18,681 bases of DNA from Dialister sp. CAG:486 (GCA_000434475.1 FR879623.1:1-18681); one strand, 5' to 3'; shown: positions 1 through 8,221, counted from the first letter of the stretch. Program-made: numbers and translations. Notes: a model not told the origin generated them from the sequence alone.

Positions 1-101
1 ACGGTGTAACATATGTTTGACAAACCAACAGGGAAAAAAATTTATAATATGTAAGTGTTTAGTGACTGGGAAGCGGAAAATGGCAACTGTCATTTTCTCT
101 C

Positions 102-269
102 ATATCGTCATTTCGAGCGAAGTCGAGAAATCTTTCTTGCACACAGGTAAGCAATAAGTACGAGATAGCAGAAAAACGTAGCACTAAAACTTCGTTTATG
201 AAATGGCACAAACTTGCTGATTTTCGTGCTGCAATAGAGATTTCTCGCTTGCGCTCGAAATGACGATAC
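102..269. repeat. REP-like inverted pair (REPIN-type)
   Basis: Two copies of a REP-like motif face each other: one at about 104-131 (core TCATTTCGAGCGAAGTCGAG) and its inverse at about 236-264 (core ATTTCTCGCTTGCGCTCGAA), about 105 bp apart. The same core recurs in direct orientation near 1366-1390, 1470-1495 and 9165-9190, so this is a family and not a chance palindrome. An RNA or single strand across both copies could fold into a long hairpin. Two inverted REPs as one mobile unit is the known REPIN arrangement. No gene is seen in 1-460; in 1-101 I recognise nothing. Confidence 0.7.
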
Positions 270-291
270 GGGATAGACTTTTTCCTCATGT

Positions 292-410
292 TTGATTCCC
301 CGCGGCGCTTTTTATTTTGTCGCGCCGCACCACCACTCCTCACCCCTAACTCCTCACTCCTAACTAGGGAGCTCGAGGCTTTCCTTCGCAATCAAGGAGC
401 GCCCCCACGA
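292..410 (-). repeat. Interspersed composite repeat, copy 1 (reverse)
   Basis: Read on the minus strand this matches the composite repeat seen at 1134-1316, 6017-6145, 8930-9085 and 10312-10394. The shared blocks, in order, are a GGGGCG..TTGATT block, a GAAAGCCTCGA block, a purine-rich stretch of GAG/GTGGTG and a CGGCGC...GCGCCGCG hairpin. This copy has diverged in the middle, where the purine-rich stretch is expanded by several TGAGGAGT-like units. Short open frames inside it have no ribosome binding site and are not genes. Confidence 0.65.
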
Positions 411-412
411 CA

Positions 413-446
413 AAACCCTCTGCCCAAACAACTGAGCAGAGGGTTT
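413..446 (-). terminator. Rho-independent terminator of the carbonic-anhydrase-like gene
   Basis: A perfect 11-bp stem (AAACCCTCTGC at 413-423 with its complement at 436-446) and a 12-nt loop begins 14 bases past the gene's stop codon. On the minus strand it ends in TTTT, a short U tract. It is nearly symmetric and could also act on the plus strand. Confidence 0.75.
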
Positions 447-460
447 CCTCTATCAATCCA

Positions 461-1018
461 TTACACGATCGGTTCTCCGTGATACAGTTCTCCATCGATA
501 TCCGGTTTCACACCATAGCCGATGGCCCATTCACATTTATACTTGAGAGCCTGCGCATGAATGTTCTTCACGCGGTCAATGGTCTTGATGACTTTCGCTG
601 GGACACCGACGACGAGGGAATTCGGCGGGATGACCTGATTTTCCAGAACAAGCGCGCCGGCAGCGATGATGGAACCGCGGCCGATCTTGGCACCAGTCAA
701 AACAGTCGCATGCATGCCGATGAGGACATGATCCTCAATGGTACAGGCATGGATGCAGGCGCAGTGCCCAATAGTGACATAATCGCCAATGATGCAGGGA
801 TCGTCATCCGCCACATGCAGGCAGACCAGATCCTGTACATTCGTACATTCACCGATGGAGATGTAATTCACATCGCCTCTGGCTACGACGCCTGGCCATA
901 CACTCGCATACTTTCCGATACGGACATCGCCGGAAAGGAATACCTGTGGAGCCACAAACGCATTCGGATCGATCTGCGGGATTTTTCCGTTAAATTCTTC
1001 ATTGGAAAGAGTATACAT
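461..1018 (-). CDS. Gamma-carbonic-anhydrase-like hexapeptide-repeat protein
   Basis: A 185-residue left-handed beta-helix protein of the gamma carbonic anhydrase/YrdA/CaiE group, likely a cytoplasmic trimer binding a metal between subunits. The hexapeptide pattern (for example ISIGECTNVQD, IIGDYVTIGH, VLIGMHATVLTGAKIG) runs through residues 15-140. His68, His85 and His90 occupy the positions of the three metal ligands of the family (LVCLH, then IGH...IH). The family contains real carbonic anhydrases and proteins of unknown activity, so hydration of CO2 is possible but not shown. ATG 1018 is chosen because GGGAGGTC lies 8 nt upstream; an upstream in-frame ATG at 1045 has no such site. A -10-like TATAAT lies at 1064-1069 without a convincing -35. 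The gene is transcribed alone. Confidence 0.9.
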   Translation of the reverse strand: MYTLSNEEFNGKIPQIDPNAFVAPQVFLSGDVRIGKYASVWPGVVARGDVNYISIGECTNVQDLVCLHVADDDPCIIGDYVTIGHCACIHACTIEDHVLIGMHATVLTGAKIGRGSIIAAGALVLENQVIPPNSLVVGVPAKVIKTIDRVKNIHAQALKYKCEWAIGYGVKPDIDGELYHGEPIV

Positions 1019-1133
1019 ATGAAAGACCTCCCATCCTATACACATAGATTATTTCCTATCTGTATTATACTACGGAAGGCAAGCGTATGGGGATTAAATT
1101 TTTCTAAAAAGGAAAAATTTCGGGTTCAGGGTT

Positions 1134-1316
1134 CTGGGTTCAGGGTTAGCCAGTGGGCGACTCGCCCCTTGATTACATTTGAAAGGCTCGATGGAATGAG
1201 AAATTAGAAATGAGAAATGCGAAATGGTGGGGCGGCGCATAAACATCAGAAGCGCCGCGGAGTATAAATAATGGCGATGCCATGAGCTGGCATTCCAGTC
1301 ACTAGTCACTCAAAGC
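1134..1316 (+). repeat. Interspersed composite repeat, copy 2
   Basis: The fullest copy of the family together with 8930-9085. Its blocks are a GGGCGACTCGCCCCTTGATT-like start, GAAAGGCTCGATGGAATGAG, the AGAAATTAGAAATGAGAAAT stretch, a CGGCGC...GCGCCGCG hairpin, then TATAAATAATGGC, a CCATGAGCTGGCATTCCAG stretch and a tail of CACTAGTCACT units. It contains no gene. The whole gap 1019-1574 is filled by this repeat, the tandem units at 1328-1538 and CTAG-rich tails. A short direct duplication (TTCAGGGTTCTGGG-like, about 1122-1146) precedes the repeat. Confidence 0.7.
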
Positions 1317-1327
1317 ACCTAATCCCA

Positions 1328-1538
1328 CTTTCACACATGCACCGTTGATCGATCTGCAAAGAAGATTTCTCGCTTCGCTCGAAATGACGATACGAGAGCC
1401 TGACGTCTCCCAGTCACTAGTCACCAGTCCCTGCTTTCACACATACATCGTTGATCGATCTGCAAGGAAGATTTCTCGCTTCGCTCGAAATGACGATACG
1501 GGAGCCTGACGTCTCCCAGTCACTAGTCACCAGTCCCT
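1328..1538 (+). repeat. Two tandem ~106-bp units carrying the REP-like core
   Basis: Unit 1 (1328-1433) and unit 2 (1434-1538) are near identical. Each begins CTTTCACACAT, passes through CGTTGATCGATCTGCAA, holds the REP-like core GATTTCTCGCTTCGCTCGAA, then GCCTGACGTCTCCCAGTCAC, and ends CACCAGTCCCT. Only scattered single-base differences separate the two units, so the duplication looks recent. No coding signal is present. Confidence 0.8.
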
Positions 1539-1574
1539 AGTCACTCGAGACGCCTAATCCCTAGCCACTAGTCT

Positions 1575-3737
1575 CTAGTTACTTCTTCCCAAAAACTTTG
1601 TGATGGTTTTCACGACAAGGTCCGGCGCAAGCGGCTTGGACAGGTGTTCATTCATCCCGGCTTCCCGAGTGCGAATTTTATCATCTGTGAAAGCATTCGC
1701 CGTCATGGCAATGATGGGGATCGTCTTCGCATCCTTGCGGGGAAGAGCCCGGATCTCTTTGGCAGCCTTGCAGCCATCCATGACCGGCATCATGACATCC
1801 ATCAGGATCACATCGAATGCACCTTCGGGTGCCTTTGCAAAAGTTTCGACAGCCTCTTTTCCGTTCCATGCTTTCGTGACGACAGCGCCCTTTTCTGCGA
1901 CAATAAATTCCGAGATCTCCATGTTGAGCTCATTATCTTCGACAAGAAGAATACGGACACCCTTGATCGACGCCTCGGCTTCTTCGGTCGTTTTCTCGAC
2001 TTCGCCGGCTGACTTGTCGATCAGGAAGGGGAGCTTCACCGTGAACGTCGTCCCTTCGCCCCTTTGGCTGGTAAAGGAAATACTGCCGCCCATGGTTTCC
2101 GTGAGTTTCTTTGCGATCGGCATGCCAAGTCCCGTACCGTTGTAGGCCGTCTTGACACTTTCGTCTTCGCAAGTGAAGGGTTCAAAGATCCGTTTCTGGT
2201 ACTCCTCGCTCATACCGATCCCGGTATCCTTACAAATAAACGTATAGAAAGCGCGGCCATCCTCACTCTCGTCTTCCCGGAGGCTGAGTATGATTTTCCC
2301 ATGATCTTTATTGTACTTCACAGCGTTACCCATGATATTCATCAAAAGACGCTTCAAGTGACCTGGACTGCCTATGAGATTCCAGTGTGTAACGGAAAAA
2401 TCCCTCTTGATGACTTCGATACCTCTTTCCTGTGCCAGCTTTTCGATGACAGTAAGGACCTCATTCAAAAGCTCCTGCAGATGGAAGGATTTCTCTTCGA
2501 GCACGACTTCACCGGACTCCAGTTTCCCCATATCAAGCACTTCATTGATGAGCTCCAGGAGCAGTTGGGACGCTTTACTGATCTTCCCACGACATTCGTC
2601 CTGCTTTTTCAAATCATCGGGATAGCGCTCTGCCACCGCCAGCATGCCAATGATGCCATTGATCGGTGTACGGATATCATGGCTCATGCGTTGGAGAAAT
2701 TCTGTCTTCGCGACATTGGCGGCATCTGCGCGGCGGGCCTCTTCCAGAAGGCTCTTACGATATGCTTCTGCCTTTTCCTTCTCCTCCTTCTGATGTAGCA
2801 TCTGTTCCCGGTAGCGATATATAAAGAATCCTAATAAAGTAAGAAGATACAAAGCGAAAGCGATGCCCAGATTCTTCGGAAGTGCGGCAAATACTTTTGT
2901 ATCCGGCATGTATACATAGATGTAGTAGTCGCGCTGGCGAAGCATGATGCCATAGGCATATTCTTCACTGATATTCACGAGATGCCGACTGCCCGCATTT
3001 TCTTTCAAGGCCTGCACCACAGGGAGATGCTTCGTCTTTTCTCCGATCAGCGCCTGATCATTCGAAGCGATGACCAGTCCGTCATCCGCGACAAGGATGG
3101 TGCCATCCGTCAGGGGATTGTACCCGGCAAGCAGACTTTGGATCATGAGCGTGTAAGTTCTGGCATACTGAGCGGGTGTGTAGTTATACGCGACGATGAT
3201 GCCCGGCTTGTCTATGCGTCCGCAGGCAACCATATCGATATAGGCCCCATCGGAGAGGCGAAGACGCTGCGAATAGGTTTTCTCCGGATAACGGGCGCAG
3301 TCTTTCACGACATCTCTGGATAAGATGCCTGCGAGCGCTTCTTCTGCAGAAGGCATCTTGGTGAACGACTCCGTTGTCTCTCCTTTTTCGTCAAGGAGCA
3401 GGATACCGGAAAGCCACAGCCCACGGATATTCTGCTACAGCAGCGCCTCCTCCGTACCGCGTCCTGTCTCTTTCTCCGCCTTGAGGTTTATCCCTACCTG
3501 ACGCACGCTTTCGATGAGCCGCAAAAGCGACTGGGACTCCAATGCTTCATTGTAGTGTGTGACACTTGAGCTCTGTACCTTCACATATTCCGCCGTTTCA
3601 TAGAGACGCGCTTCCGCCGCCTTCTTTTCTTGATCGATGAAATAGAGCGAAGCACCGAGCATGAACAGCAGCCCGCCAAGGATCCCGACCGACCAGAAAC
3701 GGATGGCTTTTTTAATGGACGCTTTATCAGTAAGCAA
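1575..3737 (-). pseudogene. Hybrid sensor histidine kinase/response regulator, interrupted by TAG
   Basis: The unbroken frame would be 720 residues. It starts at TTG 3737, preceded by GGAGGTGGAGAAGC, and overlaps the upstream gene by 11 nt, suggesting coupled translation. Domains: TM1 about 15-33; extracytoplasmic sensor about 34-289 (Cache-like in size, not certain); TM2 about 290-307; HisKA with phospho-acceptor His353 in SHDIRTP; HATPase with N-box GNAVKYN, G1 DTGIG and G2 GTGLG; C-terminal receiver with acidic LVEDN, phospho-acceptor Asp647 in VILMD and Lys in KPL. Codon 101 is TAG (3437-3435), in the sensor domain, and the frame continues open for 620 codons after it. Without readthrough the product is a 100-residue membrane stub; a restart at ATG 3356 would lack TM1 and part of the sensor. 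The partner upstream is a solute-binding lipoprotein, so ligand-dependent signalling by phosphorelay is inferred. The terminal TAG lies in repeat sequence. Confidence 0.85.
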
Positions 3738-4542
3738 GCTTCTCCACCTCCAGGTATTGTTTCGGATTTTCTAAATACTTTCCGATGATCCTCTCTGACG
3801 TCCCATCCCGCCTCATCTCGCGAAAGGTCTTATCAAGCTCCTGGCAAAGACTGCGACGGTCCTCCTTATCGAAAGCCACGCCGATCCCGACCGTCATGAG
3901 CGGCTCAGGAAGGATGCGATACTCCATATCATAGCCCTTCATGTACTGGAGGATGGAAGTCTCGTGCTCTCCAGCGGCATCCGCATAGCCTTTGCCGAGA
4001 AGTGTATAGATCAGTGCGCGATTTCCCATGCTGAGAAGATTCTCCAGCTTAGGAATGCGAGGATCATTCCTTCGAAGGAAGATGCCTTCCGGCTTCGTGG
4101 TCGACTGTACCGCCAGTGTTTTTCCAGCAAGATCCTGCAAGTGGTAAATGTCACTCTCGGGATTCACTGCGACCACCTGACGGCTCACCATGTATGAGCC
4201 CGCCCACCGGTAATCGTCCAGACGTCCTTCCATGGAAAAGCAACCCATGATGCAGTCCAGCTCTCCGCTCTTCAAAAGGTCTTTCTTCTTTTCCTAGTCG
4301 ATGTTATGCACTTCGACTCGATATCCCATGCGACCGAAAGCCTCTGTCGCAAGATCCACATCGATCCCCGTCGGCACACCGTCTTCATCAAAATAATTGA
4401 AAGGCGGATAACGGTCATTCCCCAGCTTGATCACCGAACGCTCATCCTTCTGCGGCGTCCCCTGAGGCATACCGCAGCCTGCAAGAAGGAGGCCCGTGAG
4501 ACAGATCCCAAGGATGATACCCATGATACCCTTATGACGCAT
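3727..4542 (-). pseudogene. Family 3 solute-binding lipoprotein, interrupted by TAG
   Basis: Periplasmic amino-acid-type solute-binding protein (SBP_bac_3) of 271 codons, normal for the family. ATG 4542 is preceded by AAGGGGGATTATC. A lipoprotein signal ends in the lipobox LLAG-Cys23. Typical motifs follow: YPPFNYFDEDG, GIDVDLATEAFGRMGY, then CIMGCFSMEGR, LAGKTLAVQSTTKPE and the late IGVAFDKEDR region. Codon 83 is TAG (4296-4294), between HNID and EKKDLLKSGELDCIMG. Family members usually have Trp here, so TGG to TAG by one transition is the simple reading. The downstream part is otherwise intact and without frameshift. It probably presented a ligand to the sensor kinase encoded by the overlapping downstream gene; no permease genes are beside it, which fits a sensory rather than transport role. 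Confidence 0.85.
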
Positions 4543-4574
4543 GATAATCCCCCTTAAAGAACGATAATTTTTTG

Positions 4575-4604
4575 ATTGTATCAAATCGGTAAATAAAAAT
4601 GCAA
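4575..4604 (-). promoter_or_regulatory. Sigma-70-type promoter of the binding-protein/kinase pair
   Basis: On the minus strand TTGCAT (4604-4599) is followed after 18 bp by TACAAT (4580-4575). Transcription would begin near 4568, giving a leader of about 25 nt that contains the GGGGG ribosome binding site of the lipoprotein gene. Confidence 0.6.
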
Positions 4605-4744
4605 TAGAGCAACCGGAGAAATGTAATTATCCAAGTGTATCATCAAGAAAAACGCATCCGCTGCTTCTATGCGCTTGGCATCTCCGATGAGATCAGAATT
4701 TTTTCAGCTGAGAAGCCCGCATCTTTTGAAGCGATGAGCACACC

Positions 4745-4771
4745 AAAAACGGTTCGCTTTCGCGAACCGTT
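4745..4771 (-). terminator. Rho-independent terminator after the MFS gene
   Basis: A perfect 10-bp stem, AACGGTTCGC (4748-4757) with GCGAACCGTT (4762-4771), has a TTTC loop and TTTTT at its 3' end on the minus strand. It begins 18 bases past the MFS stop codon. Confidence 0.9.
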
Positions 4772-4789
4772 GACAGAGTTTCCCTGATT

Positions 4790-5968
4790 CTATTTTCCCA
4801 GCTCCCCCTTTCGGACACGCCCGAGGTAGACTTTCATCCCGAGAGAAAGCTGGATCAGACCGGCGATGGCGTAGACTTCCCAGATACCTGCCATCATGGA
4901 GATCGCGGAAGAGACGAGCGGCCCCACCATATTGCCAAACTGCTGCGCCGTATTGAAAAGGCCAAAGACGCGGCCACGGAAATCATCCGGCGTGTACATG
5001 ACCATCGCCGCATTGAGCGAAGGATTGACACCGATCACAAAGCACCCGACGAGAAACTGACAAAGTCCAAAACCCACGACCGTGTCCGGTATGGACTGCG
5101 CCATCGTCAGACATCCCGCAGCAAGCAGTGTGAGACAGATGGCAAAATAATAGCCTTTGCGCTGGCCGAATTTCCCCCACAGCGTCGTCGTGAGCGCGCC
5201 TGCGATGCCGCCGCTGCTCATGATGAAGCCGGAAATGAGCTCCACATTTCCCATGCCATCCAAAAGTGCTGAGACGTAAAGCGCCGTCACCGGCTGGATC
5301 ATGAGGATCGTCGTCTGCAAACCGAAGGCGATGAAGAGGATCTCCCGCAGGTGCCCATTATGGAAGGCATACGAGAGGTCTTCCCCGATGGTGGTCGCCT
5401 TTGATTCCACCTTTTTCACCATCCCCAGCTTCGGCTCTCTGACATAGAGGATGACGAGCACGGCAACGAACCAGAGGAACGCCGCAGAAATAAAGAAGGT
5501 ATTCCGTATACCGATGAGATGTGCCAGCGTCCCTCCCACAAGAGGCCCCGCGATGCCGCCCACGATAAGTGCTGTCTGGCCCATTCCGAGCGTGGCTCCC
5601 AGATTCTTCGGATCCGCACTGACGGAGATGATCGCCATCGACGCTGCGACGAAACCATTCGAGAATCCCATAAAGGCACGAGCTGCTGTCATCTGCCAGG
5701 CATTCTGAGACAACCCGCAGAAAAGGTAGGAAAAGCCAAGCAGTACCGCCGCGCGGATCGCCATCTGCTTCTTGCCCCTCGTATCCGCCATCTTTCCCCA
5801 GACAGGCCCCATGATGCCCGCCACCAGAAAGCAGCTCGAGAATACGACCCCTGTCCAGATCGCAATACTCTCCTGCGGTACCCCGATATCCAAGAGATAG
5901 AGCGGCAGGAAAGGAATGACCATCGTGTAGCCGATAGAAACAAGGAACATGCTCGCAATAAGGATCAT
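4790..5968 (-). CDS. MFS drug/solute exporter, start codon in doubt
   Basis: Major facilitator superfamily transporter of 392 residues from ATG 5968, with about 12 hydrophobic segments. TM1 is close to the N-terminus (FLVSIGYTMVIPFLPLYLL). Motif A, the loop between TM2 and TM3, is GKMADTRGKK at residues 58-67. The overall pattern resembles the MdtG/multidrug-efflux branch, a proton-driven inner-membrane exporter; the substrate cannot be read from sequence. ATG 5968 has no Shine-Dalgarno. A strong AAAGGAG sits at 6000-6006, and in the same reading frame at the right distance is ACG (5989-5987), followed by KYRQNI, a natural lead-in to TM1. The original start was therefore probably ATG, now ACG. 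The stop is TAG, followed by a strong terminator. Expression may be reduced if ACG initiates poorly. Confidence 0.85.
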   Translation of the reverse strand: MILIASMFLVSIGYTMVIPFLPLYLLDIGVPQESIAIWTGVVFSSCFLVAGIMGPVWGKMADTRGKKQMAIRAAVLLGFSYLFCGLSQNAWQMTAARAFMGFSNGFVAASMAIISVSADPKNLGATLGMGQTALIVGGIAGPLVGGTLAHLIGIRNTFFISAAFLWFVAVLVILYVREPKLGMVKKVESKATTIGEDLSYAFHNGHLREILFIAFGLQTTILMIQPVTALYVSALLDGMGNVELISGFIMSSGGIAGALTTTLWGKFGQRKGYYFAICLTLLAAGCLTMAQSIPDTVVGFGLCQFLVGCFVIGVNPSLNAAMVMYTPDDFRGRVFGLFNTAQQFGNMVGPLVSSAISMMAGIWEVYAIAGLIQLSLGMKVYLGRVRKGELGK

Positions 5969-5999
5969 GATATTTTGTCTGTACTTCGTGGATGGTCAT

Positions 6000-6006
6000 C
6001 TCCTTT
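6000..6006 (-). promoter_or_regulatory. Shine-Dalgarno pointing to a non-ATG start of the MFS gene
   Basis: AAAGGAG on the minus strand abuts an out-of-frame ATG at 5999 (no spacing, so unlikely to be used) and lies 10 nt before ACG 5989, in frame with the MFS protein. The first in-frame ATG is 31 nt away. This decides that the coding region once began at 5989. Confidence 0.6.
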
Positions 6007-6016
6007 CTGAAAATAG

Positions 6017-6145
6017 GGTTAGCCCACGGGGCGTGCCATCCCTTGGATCACGAATGAAAGCTCTGCTCGAATGAGAAATTAGGAATGAAGGTGGCGGCTT
6101 CGCCGCGAGTATATACGGGGCGATGCCCGAAAGTAGTATTCAAGT
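6017..6145 (+). repeat. Interspersed composite repeat, copy 3
   Basis: Begins GGGTTAGCCCACGGGGCGTG and carries GAATGAGAAATTAGGAATGA, a GGCGGCTTCGCCGC hairpin and a GGGGCGATGCCC hairpin, ending CAAGTCACTT. The last bases of the repeat overlap the stop codon (TGA inside AAGTGACT on the minus strand) of the hydrolase gene that follows. The right half is more like copy 10312-10394 than like 8930-9085, so at least two subtypes exist. Confidence 0.7.
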
Positions 6146-6873
6146 CACTTATCCCCCAGCCACTTTAGCGCATCATCGAGCATATTTGTCGTGACGAAAT
6201 GCCCGAGACGAGGATAGGTGATGCGCGTCACATCACCGCCAGCCGCCTCAAGGGCTTCGAAGAAATGTGCCTGCGCACGCGGATCAACAGAAATGTCACT
6301 TTCCCCATTGGTCATAAAAAGAGGAATGGATCTGATCTCCTCTATATGGGACAGCGGCTGCTCTTTTTCCAGTGCATCGTAAAGCGGCCAGTTTCTCCCT
6401 AACGAGATTCCGAAACGCGCCTGCATGAATAAATGCGAGAGGATCCAGTCGCCCGAGCCATTGAAGGAAATCACCGATCTCACCAGCTGCGGATAGCGGG
6501 CTGCGATCCCTAGGACGGACATGCCGCCCATGGAGTGCCCCGCAATGATCGGCGTGCCATAGCCCTTTTCCCGCACGAAGTCATGGAGCGCCTCGTACTC
6601 TCTGACATTCTGCCGAATCGTTTCCCAGAAAATGCTGTAATCTTCGAGCCGATAGTAATCAGAGAGAGCATCGCGCTCCCCATGATGGATCGCATCCGGG
6701 ACAAAGACAGTATAGCCATGAAGTGCAAAGACAGCCGCTTTCGTGGTCTGGTATTCTCCGCGGCTGCTCCAGCCATGGTACAGGAGGAGCGCCTTTCCCT
6801 CGTCTCGGATCGAGTGCACGATGCGGACAGGGATGCCCTCGCAGCAGGTTTTCTCTAAATAAAGCTGAAGCAT
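6145..6873 (-). CDS. Alpha/beta hydrolase (esterase-like)
   Basis: A 242-residue cytoplasmic serine hydrolase of the alpha/beta fold, similar in layout to dienelactone-hydrolase/S9-type esterases (YjfP-like). The nucleophile elbow is GHSMGG with Ser114; the strand before it and the LLYHGWSSRGEYQ segment give the oxyanion-side HG motif; Asp193 in ESDISVDP and His225 in PRLGHF complete the triad. ATG 6873 is chosen for the AAGGAGAACCC just upstream. The acyltransferase gene ends 14 nt upstream, so the two form an operon, perhaps linking ester or lipid turnover to acylation, though the substrate is unknown. Its TGA stop lies at the edge of the intergenic repeat. Confidence 0.85.
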   Translation of the reverse strand: MLQLYLEKTCCEGIPVRIVHSIRDEGKALLLYHGWSSRGEYQTTKAAVFALHGYTVFVPDAIHHGERDALSDYYRLEDYSIFWETIRQNVREYEALHDFVREKGYGTPIIAGHSMGGMSVLGIAARYPQLVRSVISFNGSGDWILSHLFMQARFGISLGRNWPLYDALEKEQPLSHIEEIRSIPLFMTNGESDISVDPRAQAHFFEALEAAGGDVTRITYPRLGHFVTTNMLDDALKWLGDK

Positions 6874-6887
6874 GGGTTCTCCTTCTT

Positions 6888-7793
6888 TCAATGCTTTTCT
6901 TTGAGCGCTTTCAACTCCGGATGCAGACGATCCGTCCACTTCCAGCGATTGTGCAGCCAGAACCATTCCTCCGGATACTCACGAATCCACGCTTCCAGAC
7001 GCTCATTGATCTTATCCGTGATATTCTGGATCGCTTCTTTCTTGGAGAGCCCTTCATCCGGCGTGATCGGGTCGCCGATGATGATCTCAAAGCGGAAAGG
7101 CCCCGTCTGGTGGATCAGTGCTGTCATGACCGGCAGCTTGCAGAGCATGGAAAAATGCGCCGGCCCTGTCGCAGTCAGTGTTTTCTCCCCGAAGAAATCA
7201 GACAGGATCCCCGTGTCCCCGGGGTCCTGATCGCACAGAAGTCCCACGAAGTATCCTTCCTTCAGCCGACGCAGCATATCACGGACTCCCGTCTTATACT
7301 CGACAGTCTGCCCCGGCATCGAGCGATATTCGCAGAGGAAACGGTCAAACTCTTCATTGTTCTGCTTCATCGCGACAGAAAGTAGCGGATAGCCATAGAG
7401 CGCAAGCGCTGCCCCTTCCATCTCCCAGTTGCCGCAGTGCGTAGCCGCCAATATGCAGCCCTTCCCTTCCGCTTTGATCGCATCCAGCTTTTCCTTCCCC
7501 TGAATGGTCACGTACTCGGAGATATTCTCCTTCGTAAGCAGCGGAAAGCGGAACATCGAGACACCCAGCGGCCCGAAACGGACAGCAGAAGCCTTCGCGA
7601 TGCGCTCTGCTTCCTTCTCGTCCTTGGCAAGGCCCGTGCGCAGCAGATTCGCTACCGCAAGTCGTTTTCTTCTCGCCGGTACCAGCAGCCAGAAAAATTT
7701 CCCCAAAGCGTCCCCCGCTTTCACGGCATTTTCTTCCGAAAGCCCACAGCAAAAAGCGCCGAGCGTCTTGAGCAGTCTATAGGTTCCTTTCAT
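6888..7793 (-). CDS. LpxL/HtrB-family lipid A (lysophospholipid) acyltransferase
   Basis: A 301-residue member of the bacterial lipid A biosynthesis acyltransferase family, about the usual 290-310 residues. The family's HX4E catalytic motif is ATHCGNWE with His119 and Glu124. Further family blocks are CDQDPG (acceptor/acyl pocket side) and the C-terminal EYPEEWFWLHNRWK, which is highly characteristic. A hydrophobic N-terminal segment would anchor it at the inner membrane, where such enzymes move an acyl chain from acyl-ACP onto a lipid A precursor. Its presence implies an LPS-bearing envelope. Start ATG 7793 has AAAGGGG upstream. The hydrolase gene follows 14 nt downstream. Whether the acceptor is lipid A or another lipid cannot be told here. 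Confidence 0.92.
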   Translation of the reverse strand: MKGTYRLLKTLGAFCCGLSEENAVKAGDALGKFFWLLVPARRKRLAVANLLRTGLAKDEKEAERIAKASAVRFGPLGVSMFRFPLLTKENISEYVTIQGKEKLDAIKAEGKGCILAATHCGNWEMEGAALALYGYPLLSVAMKQNNEEFDRFLCEYRSMPGQTVEYKTGVRDMLRRLKEGYFVGLLCDQDPGDTGILSDFFGEKTLTATGPAHFSMLCKLPVMTALIHQTGPFRFEIIIGDPITPDEGLSKKEAIQNITDKINERLEAWIREYPEEWFWLHNRWKWTDRLHPELKALKEKH

Positions 7794-8171
7794 AGGATGC
7801 CCCTTTCATGGATAATCAGTGAAACGTCTTGCCCGCATCCCCGATGGCCGGACTATGCCGTGGATTCCGTGTGCAAGACTGCGATAGTGGCTGCGCCATA
7901 TAATAATATCCGTCGCCGCCACTGATGATGAGTAAGCCATCCCCCATTGCCTGAAAACAGACCGTTCATGCTGAGCAGATCCAGTGGGGCGGGCAGCCTA
8001 TAAAAAGCGCCCGAGCGATCGATTTCTATCCATTTTACCATATTTGTGAACAAAATGCTTTTATTGTTGAAAAGGAAGAGCCGCTCACCATGCACCTCTC
8101 TACGAAGCATTTCTCAAGCTCGCAGCGTGATTTGCCATTTCCCGCAAAGGGAACCTTCTAACATACCGGCC
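7794..8171. other. Intergenic, probable long leader of the acyltransferase operon
   Basis: About 380 bp with no convincing gene. On the minus strand an extended -10 (TGGTAAAAT, 8040-8032) is the best promoter candidate; it has no clear -35 and would give a leader of roughly 230 nt. The leader contains GC-rich complementary segments (for example CGGGC near 8014-8009 with GCCCG near 7996-7991). An 85-codon minus-strand frame here (7853-8110) lacks a ribosome binding site and resembles nothing I know. No known riboswitch was recognised. Confidence 0.3.
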
Positions 8172-8175
8172 ATAA

Positions 8176-8203
8176 AAAAAGACTGGCTTTCGCCAGTCTT
8201 TTT
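8176..8203 (-). terminator. Rho-independent terminator of rpsD
   Basis: Stem GACTGGC (8181-8187) with GCCAGTC (8192-8198), loop TTTC, extended by A/T pairs on both sides and ending in seven T on the minus strand. It lies 18 bp past the rpsD stop. Confidence 0.92.
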
Positions 8204-8221
8204 CGTCCCAAAAGCATCCGA

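Noticed and set aside
17..48. Plus-strand promoter TTGACA...TATAAT
   Set aside because: The hexamers are perfect but the spacer is 20 bp and no plus-strand gene follows; only repeats lie downstream.
59..391. 110-codon minus-strand gene
   Set aside because: Lies wholly within the REP pair and composite repeat; the translation is repeat sequence.
479..1207. Plus-strand frame opposite the carbonic-anhydrase-like gene
   Set aside because: Runs through the opposite strand of a well-supported gene and into repeat sequence, with no ribosome binding site.
1328..1538. CRISPR array
   Set aside because: Only two long units, no short repeats with unique spacers, and no cas genes. It is a tandem duplication of a REP-bearing unit.
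7853..8110. 85-codon minus-strand gene upstream of the acyltransferase
   Set aside because: No ribosome binding site at any start and no recognisable protein features. Treated as leader or intergenic sequence.
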